NCBI RefSeq assembly: GCF_030408615.1
Contig: NZ_CP047187.1
Location: 434,001-498,000, forward strand
Direction: 5' to 3'
From: Corynebacterium bovis DSM 20582 = CIP 54.80
Lineage (GTDB): Bacteria > Actinomycetota > Actinomycetes > Mycobacteriales > Mycobacteriaceae
Length of the DNA: 64,000 bases
The notes under the pieces are model-generated. The model was given only the letters and a program-made list of their open reading frames with translations. It ran no database searches and was not told the origin of the DNA. Shown one piece after another: positions 1 through 9,027 of this stretch. Made by a program: the position numbers and the translations under genes. Each line of letters begins with the position of its first letter. Within the stretch, counting starts at the first letter, position 1.

Positions 1-14
1 GGCTCGCCCCCTCC

Positions 15-290
15 GTGCGACGCGGTGACGCCCGGCGCCGGCGGTGGACTCTCGCCGTCGCCGCGGTTACGCTGTTCTTCACTCTCGCGGCGTTCCTCTT
101 CGCCCTCGGGGCGGCGGGCCAGGCCGTCATCGCCGTCGTCCTCGCCGCCGCGTGCCTGGCGATGTACCGTCCGTCCGTGACGCCGTACTTCCGCCGCCCC
201 GCCCCCGGCGCGGAGCCGGACGGGGACGGCCACCTGCCCGGTGACGCCCGCCCCGGCAGGACACCAGACGCCCGCCCCGACGAAAGCTAG
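15..290 (+). CDS. Small two-helix membrane protein, possibly 5'-truncated
   Basis: A 91-residue product with an Arg-rich N-terminus, two hydrophobic segments (about residues 11-33 and 36-51) and a Pro/Asp/Gly-rich hydrophilic tail. The frame is open to the window edge, so the GTG used here may not be the true start. It lies directly upstream of the P-type ATPase gene. I recall a similar small membrane protein next to hemB and a P-type ATPase in other corynebacteria. No function can be assigned. Confidence 0.6.
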   Translation: MRRGDARRRRWTLAVAAVTLFFTLAAFLFALGAAGQAVIAVVLAAACLAMYRPSVTPYFRRPAPGAEPDGDGHLPGDARPGRTPDARPDES

Positions 291-303
291 GTCTGACGCA
301 TCC

Positions 304-2994
304 ATGGCATCCGCGCCACCACCCACGCCGCCCGGCGGGGGCCCGAACAGGGTCGACGACGTCATCCGTGAAGCGAAGGAGGCCGCCCGCGCGGCCGGGG
401 TGGACAGCCACGCCGACGGGGACTTCAGCTACCACGACCGCCTCGCCCGCCGCGAGGGCGCGGCGCTCACGACGTTCGCCTTCCACCTCGACGGGCTGAC
501 CTCGGCGGTCCACGCCGGCCAGCTCGAACGGGCGCTGCGGTCCATGCCCGGCGTGGACGCGACCGTCGTCTACTCCTCCCGCATGGCCTGGGTGACCGCC
601 CCGGACACCATGACCCCCGACGACGTCCGGGCGACGATCACCGACGCCGGCGTGGAGTCCTGGCTCACCGACACCTCCCTGCGCCGCCGCGCCGACCGCC
701 TGACGATCTCCGACCGCCGCCGCCGGATGCGCCGCCACCGGGCGACGCACGAACGCGCCCGGATGCTCATGGAACGCCGGAAGCGGGAGCACGCCCCCCT
801 CGGGCCGCAGCGCCGCGGCGGCGTCGCCGGCACCGACGTGCTCTACACCGCCCGGGAGCTCATCACGAAGGCCCGGCTCATCGTCGCCGTGCTCCTCGGC
901 CTGCCCGTCATCGCCCTCCAGGTCGTCGAGGCGTGGCAGTTCCCCTACTGGCAGTGGGTGTCCCTCGCCCTCGCGACACCGGTCGTGACGTGGTGCGCGT
1001 GGCCGTTCCACCGGGCGACCATCGCGGGCCTCCGCCGGGGCATGTCCGCGCTCGACGCCGCCTCGTCCGTCGCGATCCTCGGCGGCTACGCCTACTCGGT
1101 GTGGGTGCTGCTCAACGACGGCTGGCACAACGGCACCGGCGCCCCGGGCTGGACGAGCCGCCCGGTGCTCATGGCGATGGACTACGCCGACGTCGTCGCC
1201 GGCTCGCTGTTCCTCGACGTCGCGTGCGGGGCCACGGTCCTGCTCCTCTTCGGCCGGCTGCTGTCCCGCCGCAGCCAGCTGCGGTCCCGGGGGCTGCTGT
1301 CCTCCCTCCGGGTGCCGAGCACCGTGCAGGTCACCGTGGTCCGCAACGACCGGGCCGGCAAGCCGGTGAAGTCGGAGATCGCGACGGCGGAGATCCGCGT
1401 CGGCGACGACATCATCGTCCACTCCGGCGGGCTCGTCCCGTCGGACGGCGTCGTCGTCGGCGGCAAGACGACCGTCGACATGGGTCCCGTCGGCGGCCTG
1501 ACCCGCACGACCGAGGTCACCGTCGACGACCGGATCTACGCCGGGGCCCGCGTCCTCGGCGGGGCGGTGAAGATCCGCGTGTCCCGCACCGGGTCGCGGA
1601 CGCGCCTCGCCGCGATGGGCCGGTGGATCGGCAACGCCGACCGGGAGGAGAACCGCCTCGCGCAGCTCGCCACGCGGACCGCGTCGATCCTCGTCCCGTG
1701 GGCGTTCGTCGTCGCGGGCGTGGACCTGCTCATGTGGATCCTCGTCACGGGCAACATCCAGGCCGCGTTCGCGTCGAGCCTGTCCGTCCTCGCGTGCGTC
1801 GCCCCCGTCGCCCTCGCCCTGTCCACCACCCTGGGCCTGCGGCTCGGCCTCGCCCGGGCGGCGGCGAACGGCACCCTGCTCCGGGACACGTCGACGATCC
1901 ACAAGCTCGCCGTCGTCGACTCCATCATCTTCAACCGCGTCGGCACCCTGACCTCGGGGCCGATGCGCGTCGTCAACCTCACCGCCGCCGCGGGGGAGAA
2001 CCCGGAGCTCGTCCTCCGCGTCGCCGGGGCGCTGAGCCTCGAGTCCGACCACGCGGTGTCCCGGGCGATCGTCCGCGCCGACCGGGAGGCCCGGGACGCC
2101 GGCACCGGCGGGGACTCCGTCCCCCACTGGCTCGACGTCGACACGGTCACGGTCACCGACCGTGGGTCGTTCACGGGTGTCGTCGACATCCCCGTCACCG
2201 ACCCCCGCACCGGCGAGGTCGAGACCCGCCACACCGAGGCGAGCCTCTGGCGGCCCCGGGACGTCTCCGAACTCCGTGACTTCCGCATGGTCAGCGCGGC
2301 CGTGTCCGGTGGCACGCCCCTCGTCGTGTCCTGGAAGGGGCGGGTCCGGGGCGTCATCAACGTCGCCGACTTCCCCAAGCCCGACGCCGCCGACGCCGTC
2401 GACCGGCTCGAGGACATGGACATCGAGACGTTCATGCTCACCCGCGACACGTACCCGGTCGCCCGGAAGGTCGCGGACAGCCTCGGGATCTCGACGGTCC
2501 TCGCCGGCATCGCGCCGAACCGGAAGCAGGCGACCGTCCGCGGCGTCCACGCGCAGGGCGCGAACGTCGCGATGGTCGGGGACAAGGACGTGCTCGACTG
2601 CCTCACCGTCGCCGACGTCGGCATCCTCATGGGCTCCGCCGACCGGATCGACAACGCGGAGGCGGACGTCGTCCTCATCCGCGAGGACATCACCGCCATC
2701 CCCGAGGCCGTGAACCTCACCCGGCACGTCCGCGCGACGGTCGACTGGAACATCTGGCTCGCCTGGCCGTACAACCTCGGCGCGATCGTCCTCGCGGTGT
2801 CCGGGGTGCTCCACCCGCTCCTCGCGACGGTGCTCATGCTCGGCTCGTCCTCGCTCATCGAGTGGCGGTCGTCGCGGATCCTCTCGCGGGACTACTCGCG
2901 CTCGCAGATGGGGGAGGCCGCCGGCCTGCGGAGGATCGGCATCCGGGTCCGGGAGTGGGCCGGGCGGAACCTCACCGTCGGCGAGGAGGCCTGA
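304..2994 (+). CDS. P-type ATPase-like protein with degenerate catalytic motifs
   Basis: About 896 residues, the normal length and layout of a heavy-metal (P1B) transporter: an N-terminal HMA-like fold, paired membrane helices, actuator region, P/N domains and C-terminal helices. Every diagnostic motif is altered. The HMA CxxC site reads GLTSAVH (about residue 64). The actuator TGE reads T-R-T (about 400). The membrane CPC reads CVAP (about 498). The phosphorylation motif DKTGT reads NRVGT (Asn about 544). The SEHP loop reads SDHA (about 583). GDGxND reads GDKDVLD (about 759). The protein should neither form the aspartyl-phosphate nor bind metal classically, yet the frame is intact and codon use matches neighbours. 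ATG 304 was chosen; an in-frame GTG at 241 would overlap the upstream gene. In relatives a P-type ATPase lies in the haem gene cluster, which fits hemL next door. Confidence 0.85.
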   Translation: MASAPPPTPPGGGPNRVDDVIREAKEAARAAGVDSHADGDFSYHDRLARREGAALTTFAFHLDGLTSAVHAGQLERALRSMPGVDATVVYSSRMAWVTAPDTMTPDDVRATITDAGVESWLTDTSLRRRADRLTISDRRRRMRRHRATHERARMLMERRKREHAPLGPQRRGGVAGTDVLYTARELITKARLIVAVLLGLPVIALQVVEAWQFPYWQWVSLALATPVVTWCAWPFHRATIAGLRRGMSALDAASSVAILGGYAYSVWVLLNDGWHNGTGAPGWTSRPVLMAMDYADVVAGSLFLDVACGATVLLLFGRLLSRRSQLRSRGLLSSLRVPSTVQVTVVRNDRAGKPVKSEIATAEIRVGDDIIVHSGGLVPSDGVVVGGKTTVDMGPVGGLTRTTEVTVDDRIYAGARVLGGAVKIRVSRTGSRTRLAAMGRWIGNADREENRLAQLATRTASILVPWAFVVAGVDLLMWILVTGNIQAAFASSLSVLACVAPVALALSTTLGLRLGLARAAANGTLLRDTSTIHKLAVVDSIIFNRVGTLTSGPMRVVNLTAAAGENPELVLRVAGALSLESDHAVSRAIVRADREARDAGTGGDSVPHWLDVDTVTVTDRGSFTGVVDIPVTDPRTGEVETRHTEASLWRPRDVSELRDFRMVSAAVSGGTPLVVSWKGRVRGVINVADFPKPDAADAVDRLEDMDIETFMLTRDTYPVARKVADSLGISTVLAGIAPNRKQATVRGVHAQGANVAMVGDKDVLDCLTVADVGILMGSADRIDNAEADVVLIREDITAIPEAVNLTRHVRATVDWNIWLAWPYNLGAIVLAVSGVLHPLLATVLMLGSSSLIEWRSSRILSRDYSRSQMGEAAGLRRIGIRVREWAGRNLTVGEEA

Positions 2995-3104
2995 CCGGGG
3001 GGGGGACGACGCCGACCGGTGCGGGGGCCCGGGTCGCGGGGGCGCGCGCCGTCGGCCGTTATCCTTGACGGGGCCCGCCCGCACACCCCGACCAGGAGGA
3101 TCCC

Positions 3105-4430
3105 GTGAGCATCGACCTGACCACCAGCGCCGCCGACATGGCCCGCGCCCGCGCCGTCATCCCCGGCGGCGTGAACTCCCCGGTCCGTGCCTTCGGCGCG
3201 GTCGGGGGCACGCCGCCGTTCATCACCTCGGCGGCGGGGTCGCACCTCCACGACGTCGACGGCAACACGTTCGTCGACCTCGTGTGCTCGTGGGGTCCGA
3301 TGATCCACGGCCACGCCCACCCGCGGATCGTCGAGGCCGTCCGGGACGCCGCCGGCCGCGGCCTGTCCTTCGGCTCCCCGACGACGGAGGAGGTCCGGCT
3401 CGCCGAGACCATCGCCGGGCGGACGAGCGTCGACAAGGTGCGGCTCGTGAACTCGGGCACGGAGGCGACGATGTCCGCCGTCCGCCTCGCCCGCGGCTAC
3501 ACCGGGCGGGACCGCATCATCAAGTTCGAGGGCTGCTACCACGGCCACGTGGACTCCCTCCTCGTCTCGGCGGGCTCGGGTGTCGCGACGTTCGGGCTGC
3601 CGGACTCGCCCGGGATCACGGAGGCGGCGGCCGCGGACACGGTCGTCGTCCCCTACAACGACATCGACGCCGTGCGGGCCGCCTTCGCGGAGAACGAGGG
3701 GCGGGTCGCCGCCGTCATCGTCGAGGCCGCGGCGGGCAACATGGGCACCGTCGCCCCGCAGCCGACCGCCGACGGGACCCCGTTCAACCGGGCGCTGCTC
3801 GACCTCGCCCACGACAACGGGGCGCTGCTCATCCTCGACGAGGTCATGACGGGTTTCCGCACCTCCCGGCAGGGCTGGTTCGGGGTCGACGGCGTCGCCG
3901 CGGACCTCACGACGTTCGGCAAGGTCGTCTCCGGCGGGCTGCCCGCCGCGGCCTTCGGCGGCCGGGCGGAGATCATGGACCACCTCGCCCCGGAGGGGCC
4001 GGTGTACCAGGCCGGCACCCTGTCCGGGAACCCCGTCGCCGTCGCCTCCGGGCTGGCGTCCCTCGAGCTCGCGACGGAGGAGACGTACCGCACCCTCGCG
4101 GCGAACGCCGACCGGCTGGCCGGGCTCGTCGGGGAGGCCCTCGACCGGGAGGGCGTGGCGCACCACGTCCAGCGGGCGGCGACGTTCCTGTCCGTCCGCT
4201 TCGCCGAGGGGGAGGGGACGTCCTTCGCCGACATGCAGGCGGCGGAGACCTTCCGGTTCGCCCCGTTCTTCCACACGCTGCTCGACCACGGGGTGTTCGC
4301 CCCGCCGAGCGTCTTCGAGACGTGGTTCGTCTCCACGGCCCTCACCGACGACGACTTCGCCGTCATCGAGAAGGCCCTCGCCCCGGCCGCCGCGGCCGCC
4401 GCGGCGGCGACGCCCCCGACCGGGCGGTGA
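3105..4430 (+). CDS. hemL: Glutamate-1-semialdehyde 2,1-aminomutase
   Basis: A 441-residue PLP enzyme that converts glutamate-1-semialdehyde to 5-aminolevulinate in the C5 route of tetrapyrrole synthesis, in the cytosol. The N-terminus has the family's [12 protein letters not shown] block. The NSGTEA stretch binds phosphate. The Schiff-base lysine is about K273 in [16 protein letters not shown], and the GTLSGNPV block follows. Length is normal for the family. The GTG start has a full AGGAGG 6 nt upstream. A TATCCT box at 3060-3065 could be its -10, giving a leader of about 33 nt. HemE and hemY, which I expect upstream in this genus, are absent here. Confidence 0.96.
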   Translation: MSIDLTTSAADMARARAVIPGGVNSPVRAFGAVGGTPPFITSAAGSHLHDVDGNTFVDLVCSWGPMIHGHAHPRIVEAVRDAAGRGLSFGSPTTEEVRLAETIAGRTSVDKVRLVNSGTEATMSAVRLARGYTGRDRIIKFEGCYHGHVDSLLVSAGSGVATFGLPDSPGITEAAAADTVVVPYNDIDAVRAAFAENEGRVAAVIVEAAAGNMGTVAPQPTADGTPFNRALLDLAHDNGALLILDEVMTGFRTSRQGWFGVDGVAADLTTFGKVVSGGLPAAAFGGRAEIMDHLAPEGPVYQAGTLSGNPVAVASGLASLELATEETYRTLAANADRLAGLVGEALDREGVAHHVQRAATFLSVRFAEGEGTSFADMQAAETFRFAPFFHTLLDHGVFAPPSVFETWFVSTALTDDDFAVIEKALAPAAAAAAAATPPTGR

Positions 4431-4629
4431 CGGTCCGGCGCCGGTGGCGGGGGCCCGGCGCCGGCGGGGTCAGTGAACTCCCAGGGAACCGGCACAACCG
4501 CCAGCTTTCCCCAATGTGCCCCGCAGCCCCGGTGGCGGGGCCGTGACCAGCACCTTCCCGCCGGGGTGCGGGCCGGCCGCCGCCGGGTGGCCGGACGCCG
4601 GCCGCTTAGGCGCGGGACGCCCCGGGCGG

Positions 4630-4635
4630 TAAGGT
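4630..4635 (+). promoter_or_regulatory. -10 box (TAAGGT) for a leaderless gene
   Basis: TAAGGT fits TANNNT and ends 7 nt before the ATG at 4643, so transcription should begin at or next to the start codon. No SD sequence precedes this ATG. Confidence 0.5.
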
Positions 4636-4642
4636 ACCCGGT

Positions 4643-5248
4643 ATGGCAACGATCGTTCACCTGGTCCGTCACGGTGAGGTCCACAACCCGGACCGGATCC
4701 TCTACGGGCGACTCCCGGGGTGGCACCTGTCCGTCCGCGGACGGCAGATGGCCGCCGCCGTCGCCGCGGACCTGGGGGACCACGACATCACGCACATCGC
4801 CGCCTCCCCGCTCGAGCGGGCGCAGGAGACCGCCGCGCCGCTGGCCGAGGCCACCGGGTGCCCGGTCACCGTGGACACCGACCTCCTCGAGGCCGGCAAC
4901 GACCTCCAGGGACTCCACATCAAGGGGATCCGCTCCGCGCTGTGGAACCCGCGCCGGTGGCCGATGCTCGTCCGCCCGGACATCCCCGGCTGGGGTGAGC
5001 CGTACCCGCGGATCGTCGAGCGGATGTGGCGGGCCGTGGCCCGCGCCCGCAACGCGGCCGAGGGGCACGAGGCGGTGTGCGTGACCCACCAGCTCCCCGT
5101 CGTCTGCGTGCAGCGGGACGTGCTGGGCCGGCCGCTGGCCCACAACCCGGCGGACCGGCAGTGCGCCCTCGCGTCGGTGACGTCGTTGATCTTCGACGGG
5201 TCCGAGCTGGTGGAGATGGTCTACTCCGAACCCGCCGCCGCGATCTGA
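4643..5248 (+). CDS. Histidine phosphatase (phosphoglycerate mutase-like) family protein
   Basis: 201 residues. The N-terminal LVRHGE motif carries the phospho-accepting His (H10), the second catalytic His lies in VCVTHQ (about H149), and a conserved Glu sits in the middle region. These mark the histidine phosphatase branch of the phosphoglycerate mutase superfamily. The substrate cannot be read from sequence. A gene of this type sits between hemL and the cytochrome c maturation genes in other corynebacteria. A TAAGGT box 7 nt upstream and the lack of an SD suggest a leaderless transcript. Confidence 0.9.
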   Translation: MATIVHLVRHGEVHNPDRILYGRLPGWHLSVRGRQMAAAVAADLGDHDITHIAASPLERAQETAAPLAEATGCPVTVDTDLLEAGNDLQGLHIKGIRSALWNPRRWPMLVRPDIPGWGEPYPRIVERMWRAVARARNAAEGHEAVCVTHQLPVVCVQRDVLGRPLAHNPADRQCALASVTSLIFDGSELVEMVYSEPAAAI

Positions 5249-5307
5249 CGGGCGGCGGTCGGCCCCGCCGGGGCCGCGCGGCCGGGGGAGGGCGGCGTCG
5301 TCCCCCT

Positions 5308-5475
5308 CCACCGACCACCGCCCACCAGAACAGCACAAACCAGCCACAGACCAGCACCACCCACCACCGACCACCCCGACCGACCACCCACCACACCAGA
5401 GCCAGAGCCGCCGCCGGAGCCCCCGGCCCCGACGGCCCCCGGGCCGAGGCACAGCACGGAAGGACCGACCCCACA
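5308..5475 (+). promoter_or_regulatory. T-free (U-free) C/A-rich leader upstream of the thioredoxin gene
   Basis: From 5308 to 5476 the plus strand contains no T. The first half is almost only A and C (ACC, CCA, GACC runs); the second half is more G-rich. The T-free run stops at the GTG at 5476, and an SD-like GGAAGGA lies at 5458-5464. An RNA with no U cannot form A-U or G-U pairs, so it should be poorly structured. Possible roles are ribosome standby or Rho loading on C-rich RNA. The role is inferred. Confidence 0.55.
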
Positions 5476-6195
5476 GTGGACACTCACGGCGAGCATGACG
5501 CGGAGACCGCCGCACGCGGCGGCGACACCGGACGCCGGGGACACCGCACCGCGTCCCTCCGCCCCACCCACCCGGGGCGCGCACCGGGCCCGATGATCCG
5601 CCGGTCCGTCGCCGCGGCCGCCGCGGTGGCGCTCGCGGGGGCGGCGCTCGTCGGCTGCGGGTACAACGCCACGGCCGGCAAGGACGCCGTCGCCGTCGGC
5701 GGCAGCTTCGAGTTCGTGTCCCCCGGCGGGCAGACCGAGATCACCTACGACCAGGACGACCGCCGCCCCGTCGGGAACATCACCGGCGACTCCCTCATGC
5801 AGCCGGGCACGACGATCCGGCTCAGCGACTACGACGGCAAGGTCGTCGTCCTCAACTCCTGGGGGCAGTGGTGCGGCCCGTGCCGCAGCGAGTCCGACGA
5901 CCTCCAGCGCGTCCAGGAGAAGCTGGACAAGGACGGCCGCGGCACGCTCCTCGGCATCAACGTCCGCGACAACGCGCGGGACAAGGCCCGGGACTTCGTC
6001 ACGGACAACGGGATCACCTACCCGTCGATCTACGACCCGCCGTTCAAGTCCGCCCTCGCCCTCGGCGGCCTGCCGGCCTCCGTGATCCCCACGACGATCG
6101 TGCTGGACAAGCAGCACCGCCCCGCGAAGATCTTCCTCCGCGAGGTCACCGACACCGACCTGTGGGCGGCCGTCGAGCCGCTCCTCGGCGAGTGA
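5476..6195 (+). CDS. ccsX: TlpA/ResA-like lipoprotein thioredoxin for cytochrome c maturation
   Basis: An extracytoplasmic thiol-disulfide oxidoreductase expected to keep apocytochrome c haem-binding cysteines reduced. A lipoprotein signal is clear (MIRRS, hydrophobic stretch, LVGC lipobox), followed by a thioredoxin fold with WGQWCGPC and a cis-proline in ASVIPTTIV. The GTG at 5476 follows an SD-like GGAAGGA and the exact end of a T-free leader, giving 239 residues. An ATG at 5593 would start right at the signal peptide, giving 200 residues, but has no SD. The 39-residue extension has less extreme codon bias than the rest, so 5593 remains a serious alternative. The gene is followed closely by ccdA. 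Confidence 0.88.
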   Translation: MDTHGEHDAETAARGGDTGRRGHRTASLRPTHPGRAPGPMIRRSVAAAAAVALAGAALVGCGYNATAGKDAVAVGGSFEFVSPGGQTEITYDQDDRRPVGNITGDSLMQPGTTIRLSDYDGKVVVLNSWGQWCGPCRSESDDLQRVQEKLDKDGRGTLLGINVRDNARDKARDFVTDNGITYPSIYDPPFKSALALGGLPASVIPTTIVLDKQHRPAKIFLREVTDTDLWAAVEPLLGE

Positions 6196-6208
6196 CGGGG
6201 AGCCGGAC

Positions 6209-6997
6209 ATGAGCGGCATCGGGCAGACCTTCGCGGACACGGCGGCCGACGGGCCGATCATCCTCGCGCTCCTCGCGGCGGCCGTCGCGGGCGTGGTGTC
6301 CTTCGCCTCGCCGTGCGTCATCCCGCTCGTCCCCGGGTACATCTCGTACCTCGCCGGGGTCGTCGGCGCGCAGACGGAGTACACGAAGGCCGGCACGCTC
6401 GTCACGGCCCGGCGGTCGCGGGCGGCGGGGGCGGCGCTGCTGTTCGTCGCCGGCTTCACGGTCGTGTTCGTCCTCGCGACGGCGACGGTCTTCGGGGCGA
6501 TCCGCGCGCTCCAGCTCAACCAGGAGCTGCTCATGCGCGTCGGCGGCGTCGTGACGATCCTCATGGGCGTCGTGTTCATGGGCTTCATCCGGCCGCTGCA
6601 GACGGACACGCGGGCGGTGCCCCGGGCGTGGTCGACGGTCGCCGGTGCCCCGCTGCTGGGAGGGGTGTTCGCCCTCGGCTGGACCCCCTGCCTGGGGCCG
6701 ACGCTCGCCTCCATCATCTCCGTCTCCACGGGCACGGCCGGCATGACGGCGGTGCGGGGCGTCACCCTCATCGTCGCGTACTGCCTGGGCCTCGGCCTGC
6801 CGTTCGTCCTCGTCGCGCTCGGGTCGTCCCGGGCGTTGCGCGGGGTCGGGTGGCTGCGCCGGAACTCGCGGACGATCCAGCTCGTCGGCGGGGCGTTGCT
6901 CGTGCTCGTCGGCGTGCTGCTCGTGACCGGGCAGTGGGCCGTGTTCGTGGACTGGATCCGGCAGTGGTTCATCTCGGACACGACGTTGCCCGTGTGA
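6209..6997 (+). CDS. ccdA: Cytochrome c biogenesis protein CcdA
   Basis: 262 residues with about six membrane helices. It carries reducing equivalents from cytoplasmic thioredoxin across the membrane to the TlpA-like partner. The two redox cysteines are in SPCVIPLVPGY (C36) and WTPCLGPT (C161), at family positions. The ATG lies 13 nt after the thioredoxin stop, with a GGGGAGCC SD, so the two are co-translated or closely coupled. Confidence 0.95.
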   Translation: MSGIGQTFADTAADGPIILALLAAAVAGVVSFASPCVIPLVPGYISYLAGVVGAQTEYTKAGTLVTARRSRAAGAALLFVAGFTVVFVLATATVFGAIRALQLNQELLMRVGGVVTILMGVVFMGFIRPLQTDTRAVPRAWSTVAGAPLLGGVFALGWTPCLGPTLASIISVSTGTAGMTAVRGVTLIVAYCLGLGLPFVLVALGSSRALRGVGWLRRNSRTIQLVGGALLVLVGVLLVTGQWAVFVDWIRQWFISDTTLPV

Positions 6998-7009
6998 CCG
7001 GCCGCGGGT

Positions 7010-7133
7010 CCGCGGACCACCACCACCGACGACGACCGACCGCAGCAGAGACACCACCGACGACCGACCGCAGACGACACACCGAACCACCACCACGGCC
7101 CCGCGGGGCGCACACCGGAAGAGAAGGGACCCC
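7010..7133 (+). promoter_or_regulatory. T-free (U-free) leader upstream of resB
   Basis: After the T at 7009 the plus strand has no T until the ATG of resB at 7134. The tract is rich in ACC and GAC triplets and ends in GAGAAGGGAC, which supplies the SD. It has the same design as the leader before the thioredoxin gene. No hairpin was seen. The role is unknown. Confidence 0.55.
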
Positions 7134-8867
7134 ATGCTGAGACGCATCCTGGCCTGGCCGAAGAAGGGCTGGCAGTGGCTGACGAAGATGAAGACGGCGC
7201 TGGTCCTGCTGTTCCTGCTGGCGCTCGCGGCCGTCCCCGGGGCGCTGCTGCCGCAGCGGTCGCTCAACCGGGGCAACGTCGTCGAGTACATCCAGGCCAA
7301 CGGCACGACGGCGAAGATCTTCGACAAGCTCGGCCTGTTCGACGTGTTCAGCTCCGGCTGGTTCGCGGCGATCTACATGCTGCTCATGATCTCGCTCGTG
7401 GGCTGCATCATCCCCCGCACGTGGGACCACTACAAGGCGCTGCGGCGGAACCCGCCGGCCGCCCCGCGGCGGCTCGGGCGGCTGCCGAACCACGTCGTCC
7501 GCACCGTCGACATCTCCGCGGAGCAGGCGAAGGACGAGATCCGCGCGGAGTTCCGCCGGTGGCGCGGCGGGGAGACCCCGGCGGACGGGGACCGGGCGGG
7601 TCAGTGGTCCTACGCGGCGGAGAAGGGCTACCTCCGGGAGTTCTCCAACCTCGTGTTCCACCTGTCGCTCGTGTGCCTGCTCGTCACCGTGGCCGTCGGC
7701 CGGATGGTCTACTACGAGGGCCAGGTCATCGTCATCGCGGGCACGGAGAACTCGCAGTTCTGCAACTCCGCCGTGTCCAACTTCGACTCGATGCGCAGCG
7801 GCCCGCTGTTCGACGGCACGACGCTCACGCCGTACTGCGTGAACGTCAAGGACTTCACCGCGGACTACCTGCCGAACGGGCAGGCCACGATGTTCACCTC
7901 GAACGTCGACTGGGCCGAGGGCGAGGACGCGCTGAAGCCGACGTCGGAGTGGAACAAGAAGCAGCTCCGGGTCAACCACCCGCTCGAGATCGACGGCGAC
8001 GGCATCTACCTGCAGGGCCACGGCTACGCGCCGACGTTCACCGTGACGTGGCCGAACGGGGAGAAGCGGACGGAGACCATCCAGTTCCGCCCGGACGACC
8101 TCACGAACTTCCTCTCCTCCGGCGCCCTGAAGATGGACCCGCCCGCCGGCATGTACCCGGACCTGCAGGAACGCCGGAAGCACCAGCTGGCGATCCAGGG
8201 GCTGTTCGCCCCGACGGCCGAGTTCTCCGGGGAGCGGAACTCCCTGCTCAGCTCGTCGTACCCGGGGCTGCGCGACCCGGCGGTCGCGGTGGACGTCTAC
8301 CGCGGCGACACGGGGCTCGACTCGGGTGTCTCGCAGGACATCTTCTCCCTCGACACGTCCCAGGTGCACAGCGGAGCGCTGGAGAAGATCGACCGGGTCA
8401 ACCTCCGCGAGGGGGAGTCGACGACCCTCGACGACGGCACGAAGGTCTCCTTCGACGGGGCCAAGGAGTTCGTCAACCTCCAGGTCCGCCGGGACCCGAC
8501 GGTCCAGTGGGTGCTCGTCTCGGCCGTGGTCATGATCGTGAGCCTCGTCGGCTCGCTCATCACGAAGCGCCGCCGGTTCTGGGTGCGCGTCGTGCCGGTC
8601 GACGACTCGACGACGCGCCTGGAGATCGCCGGCCTCGCCCGGACGGACAGCGCCGGCTGGGGCACGGAGTTCAACCGCATCGCCGAGCGCCTGCTCCACC
8701 TCGAGGAGGAGGAGCTCGACGAGGAGTTCGATCAGGTCGACGCCGGGTGGAACGACTGGGACGACGACCCCTCCGGGGACGCCGAGATGACGGAGCTCCC
8801 CCGACGGTCCCGGACGCGGTCCGACCAGCCCGGGAGCGACGGCACGGCCGACGCGGACGGGAGCTGA
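7134..8867 (+). CDS. resB: Cytochrome c biogenesis protein ResB
   Basis: 577 residues. The N-terminal half has the ResB layout: a helix after MKTALVLL, the LPQRSLN loop, a second helix, and a third near residues 175-195. A large extracytoplasmic domain follows, then a last helix near residue 470 and an acidic cytoplasmic tail rich in Glu and Asp. ResB and CcsB form the System II haem export and cytochrome c haem lyase complex. The start follows a good SD (GAAGGGA) at the end of a T-free leader. It is upstream of ccsB, with 160 bp between them. Confidence 0.94.
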   Translation: MLRRILAWPKKGWQWLTKMKTALVLLFLLALAAVPGALLPQRSLNRGNVVEYIQANGTTAKIFDKLGLFDVFSSGWFAAIYMLLMISLVGCIIPRTWDHYKALRRNPPAAPRRLGRLPNHVVRTVDISAEQAKDEIRAEFRRWRGGETPADGDRAGQWSYAAEKGYLREFSNLVFHLSLVCLLVTVAVGRMVYYEGQVIVIAGTENSQFCNSAVSNFDSMRSGPLFDGTTLTPYCVNVKDFTADYLPNGQATMFTSNVDWAEGEDALKPTSEWNKKQLRVNHPLEIDGDGIYLQGHGYAPTFTVTWPNGEKRTETIQFRPDDLTNFLSSGALKMDPPAGMYPDLQERRKHQLAIQGLFAPTAEFSGERNSLLSSSYPGLRDPAVAVDVYRGDTGLDSGVSQDIFSLDTSQVHSGALEKIDRVNLREGESTTLDDGTKVSFDGAKEFVNLQVRRDPTVQWVLVSAVVMIVSLVGSLITKRRRFWVRVVPVDDSTTRLEIAGLARTDSAGWGTEFNRIAERLLHLEEEELDEEFDQVDAGWNDWDDDPSGDAEMTELPRRSRTRSDQPGSDGTADADGS

Positions 8868-8910
8868 GGATGTGCGGCTGAACCGGTTGCCTTCTGCCGC
8901 GTCGCAGAAG

Positions 8911-8976
8911 TACCGTGAGACGGAACGCGCGGCCTGCCGCGGGTACCGTGAGACAGAACGCGCGGTCCGCCGCGCG
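8911..8976. repeat. 33-bp direct repeat, two copies, in the resB-ccsB gap
   Basis: TACCGTGAGAC followed by (A/G)GAACGCGCGG starts at 8911 and again at 8944, period 33 bp, with few differences. It fills much of the 160-bp gap. No gene was seen here. Confidence 0.7.
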
Positions 8977-9027
8977 CCGGACTCCTGCCGGTCCCGGCGG
9001 GCGTAACAACAGGAAGAGCACATCACG

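Noticed and set aside
127-3084. Long minus-strand open frame opposite the P-type ATPase
   Set aside because: Antisense shadow of a GC-rich gene: Arg/Gly/Pro/Asp-rich composition, no domain, no start signals. The plus strand encodes a clear protein family.
8868-9027. A short peptide gene spanning the 33-bp repeat between resB and ccsB
   Set aside because: Translations are Arg-rich repeats without an SD; the repeat itself is the simpler explanation.
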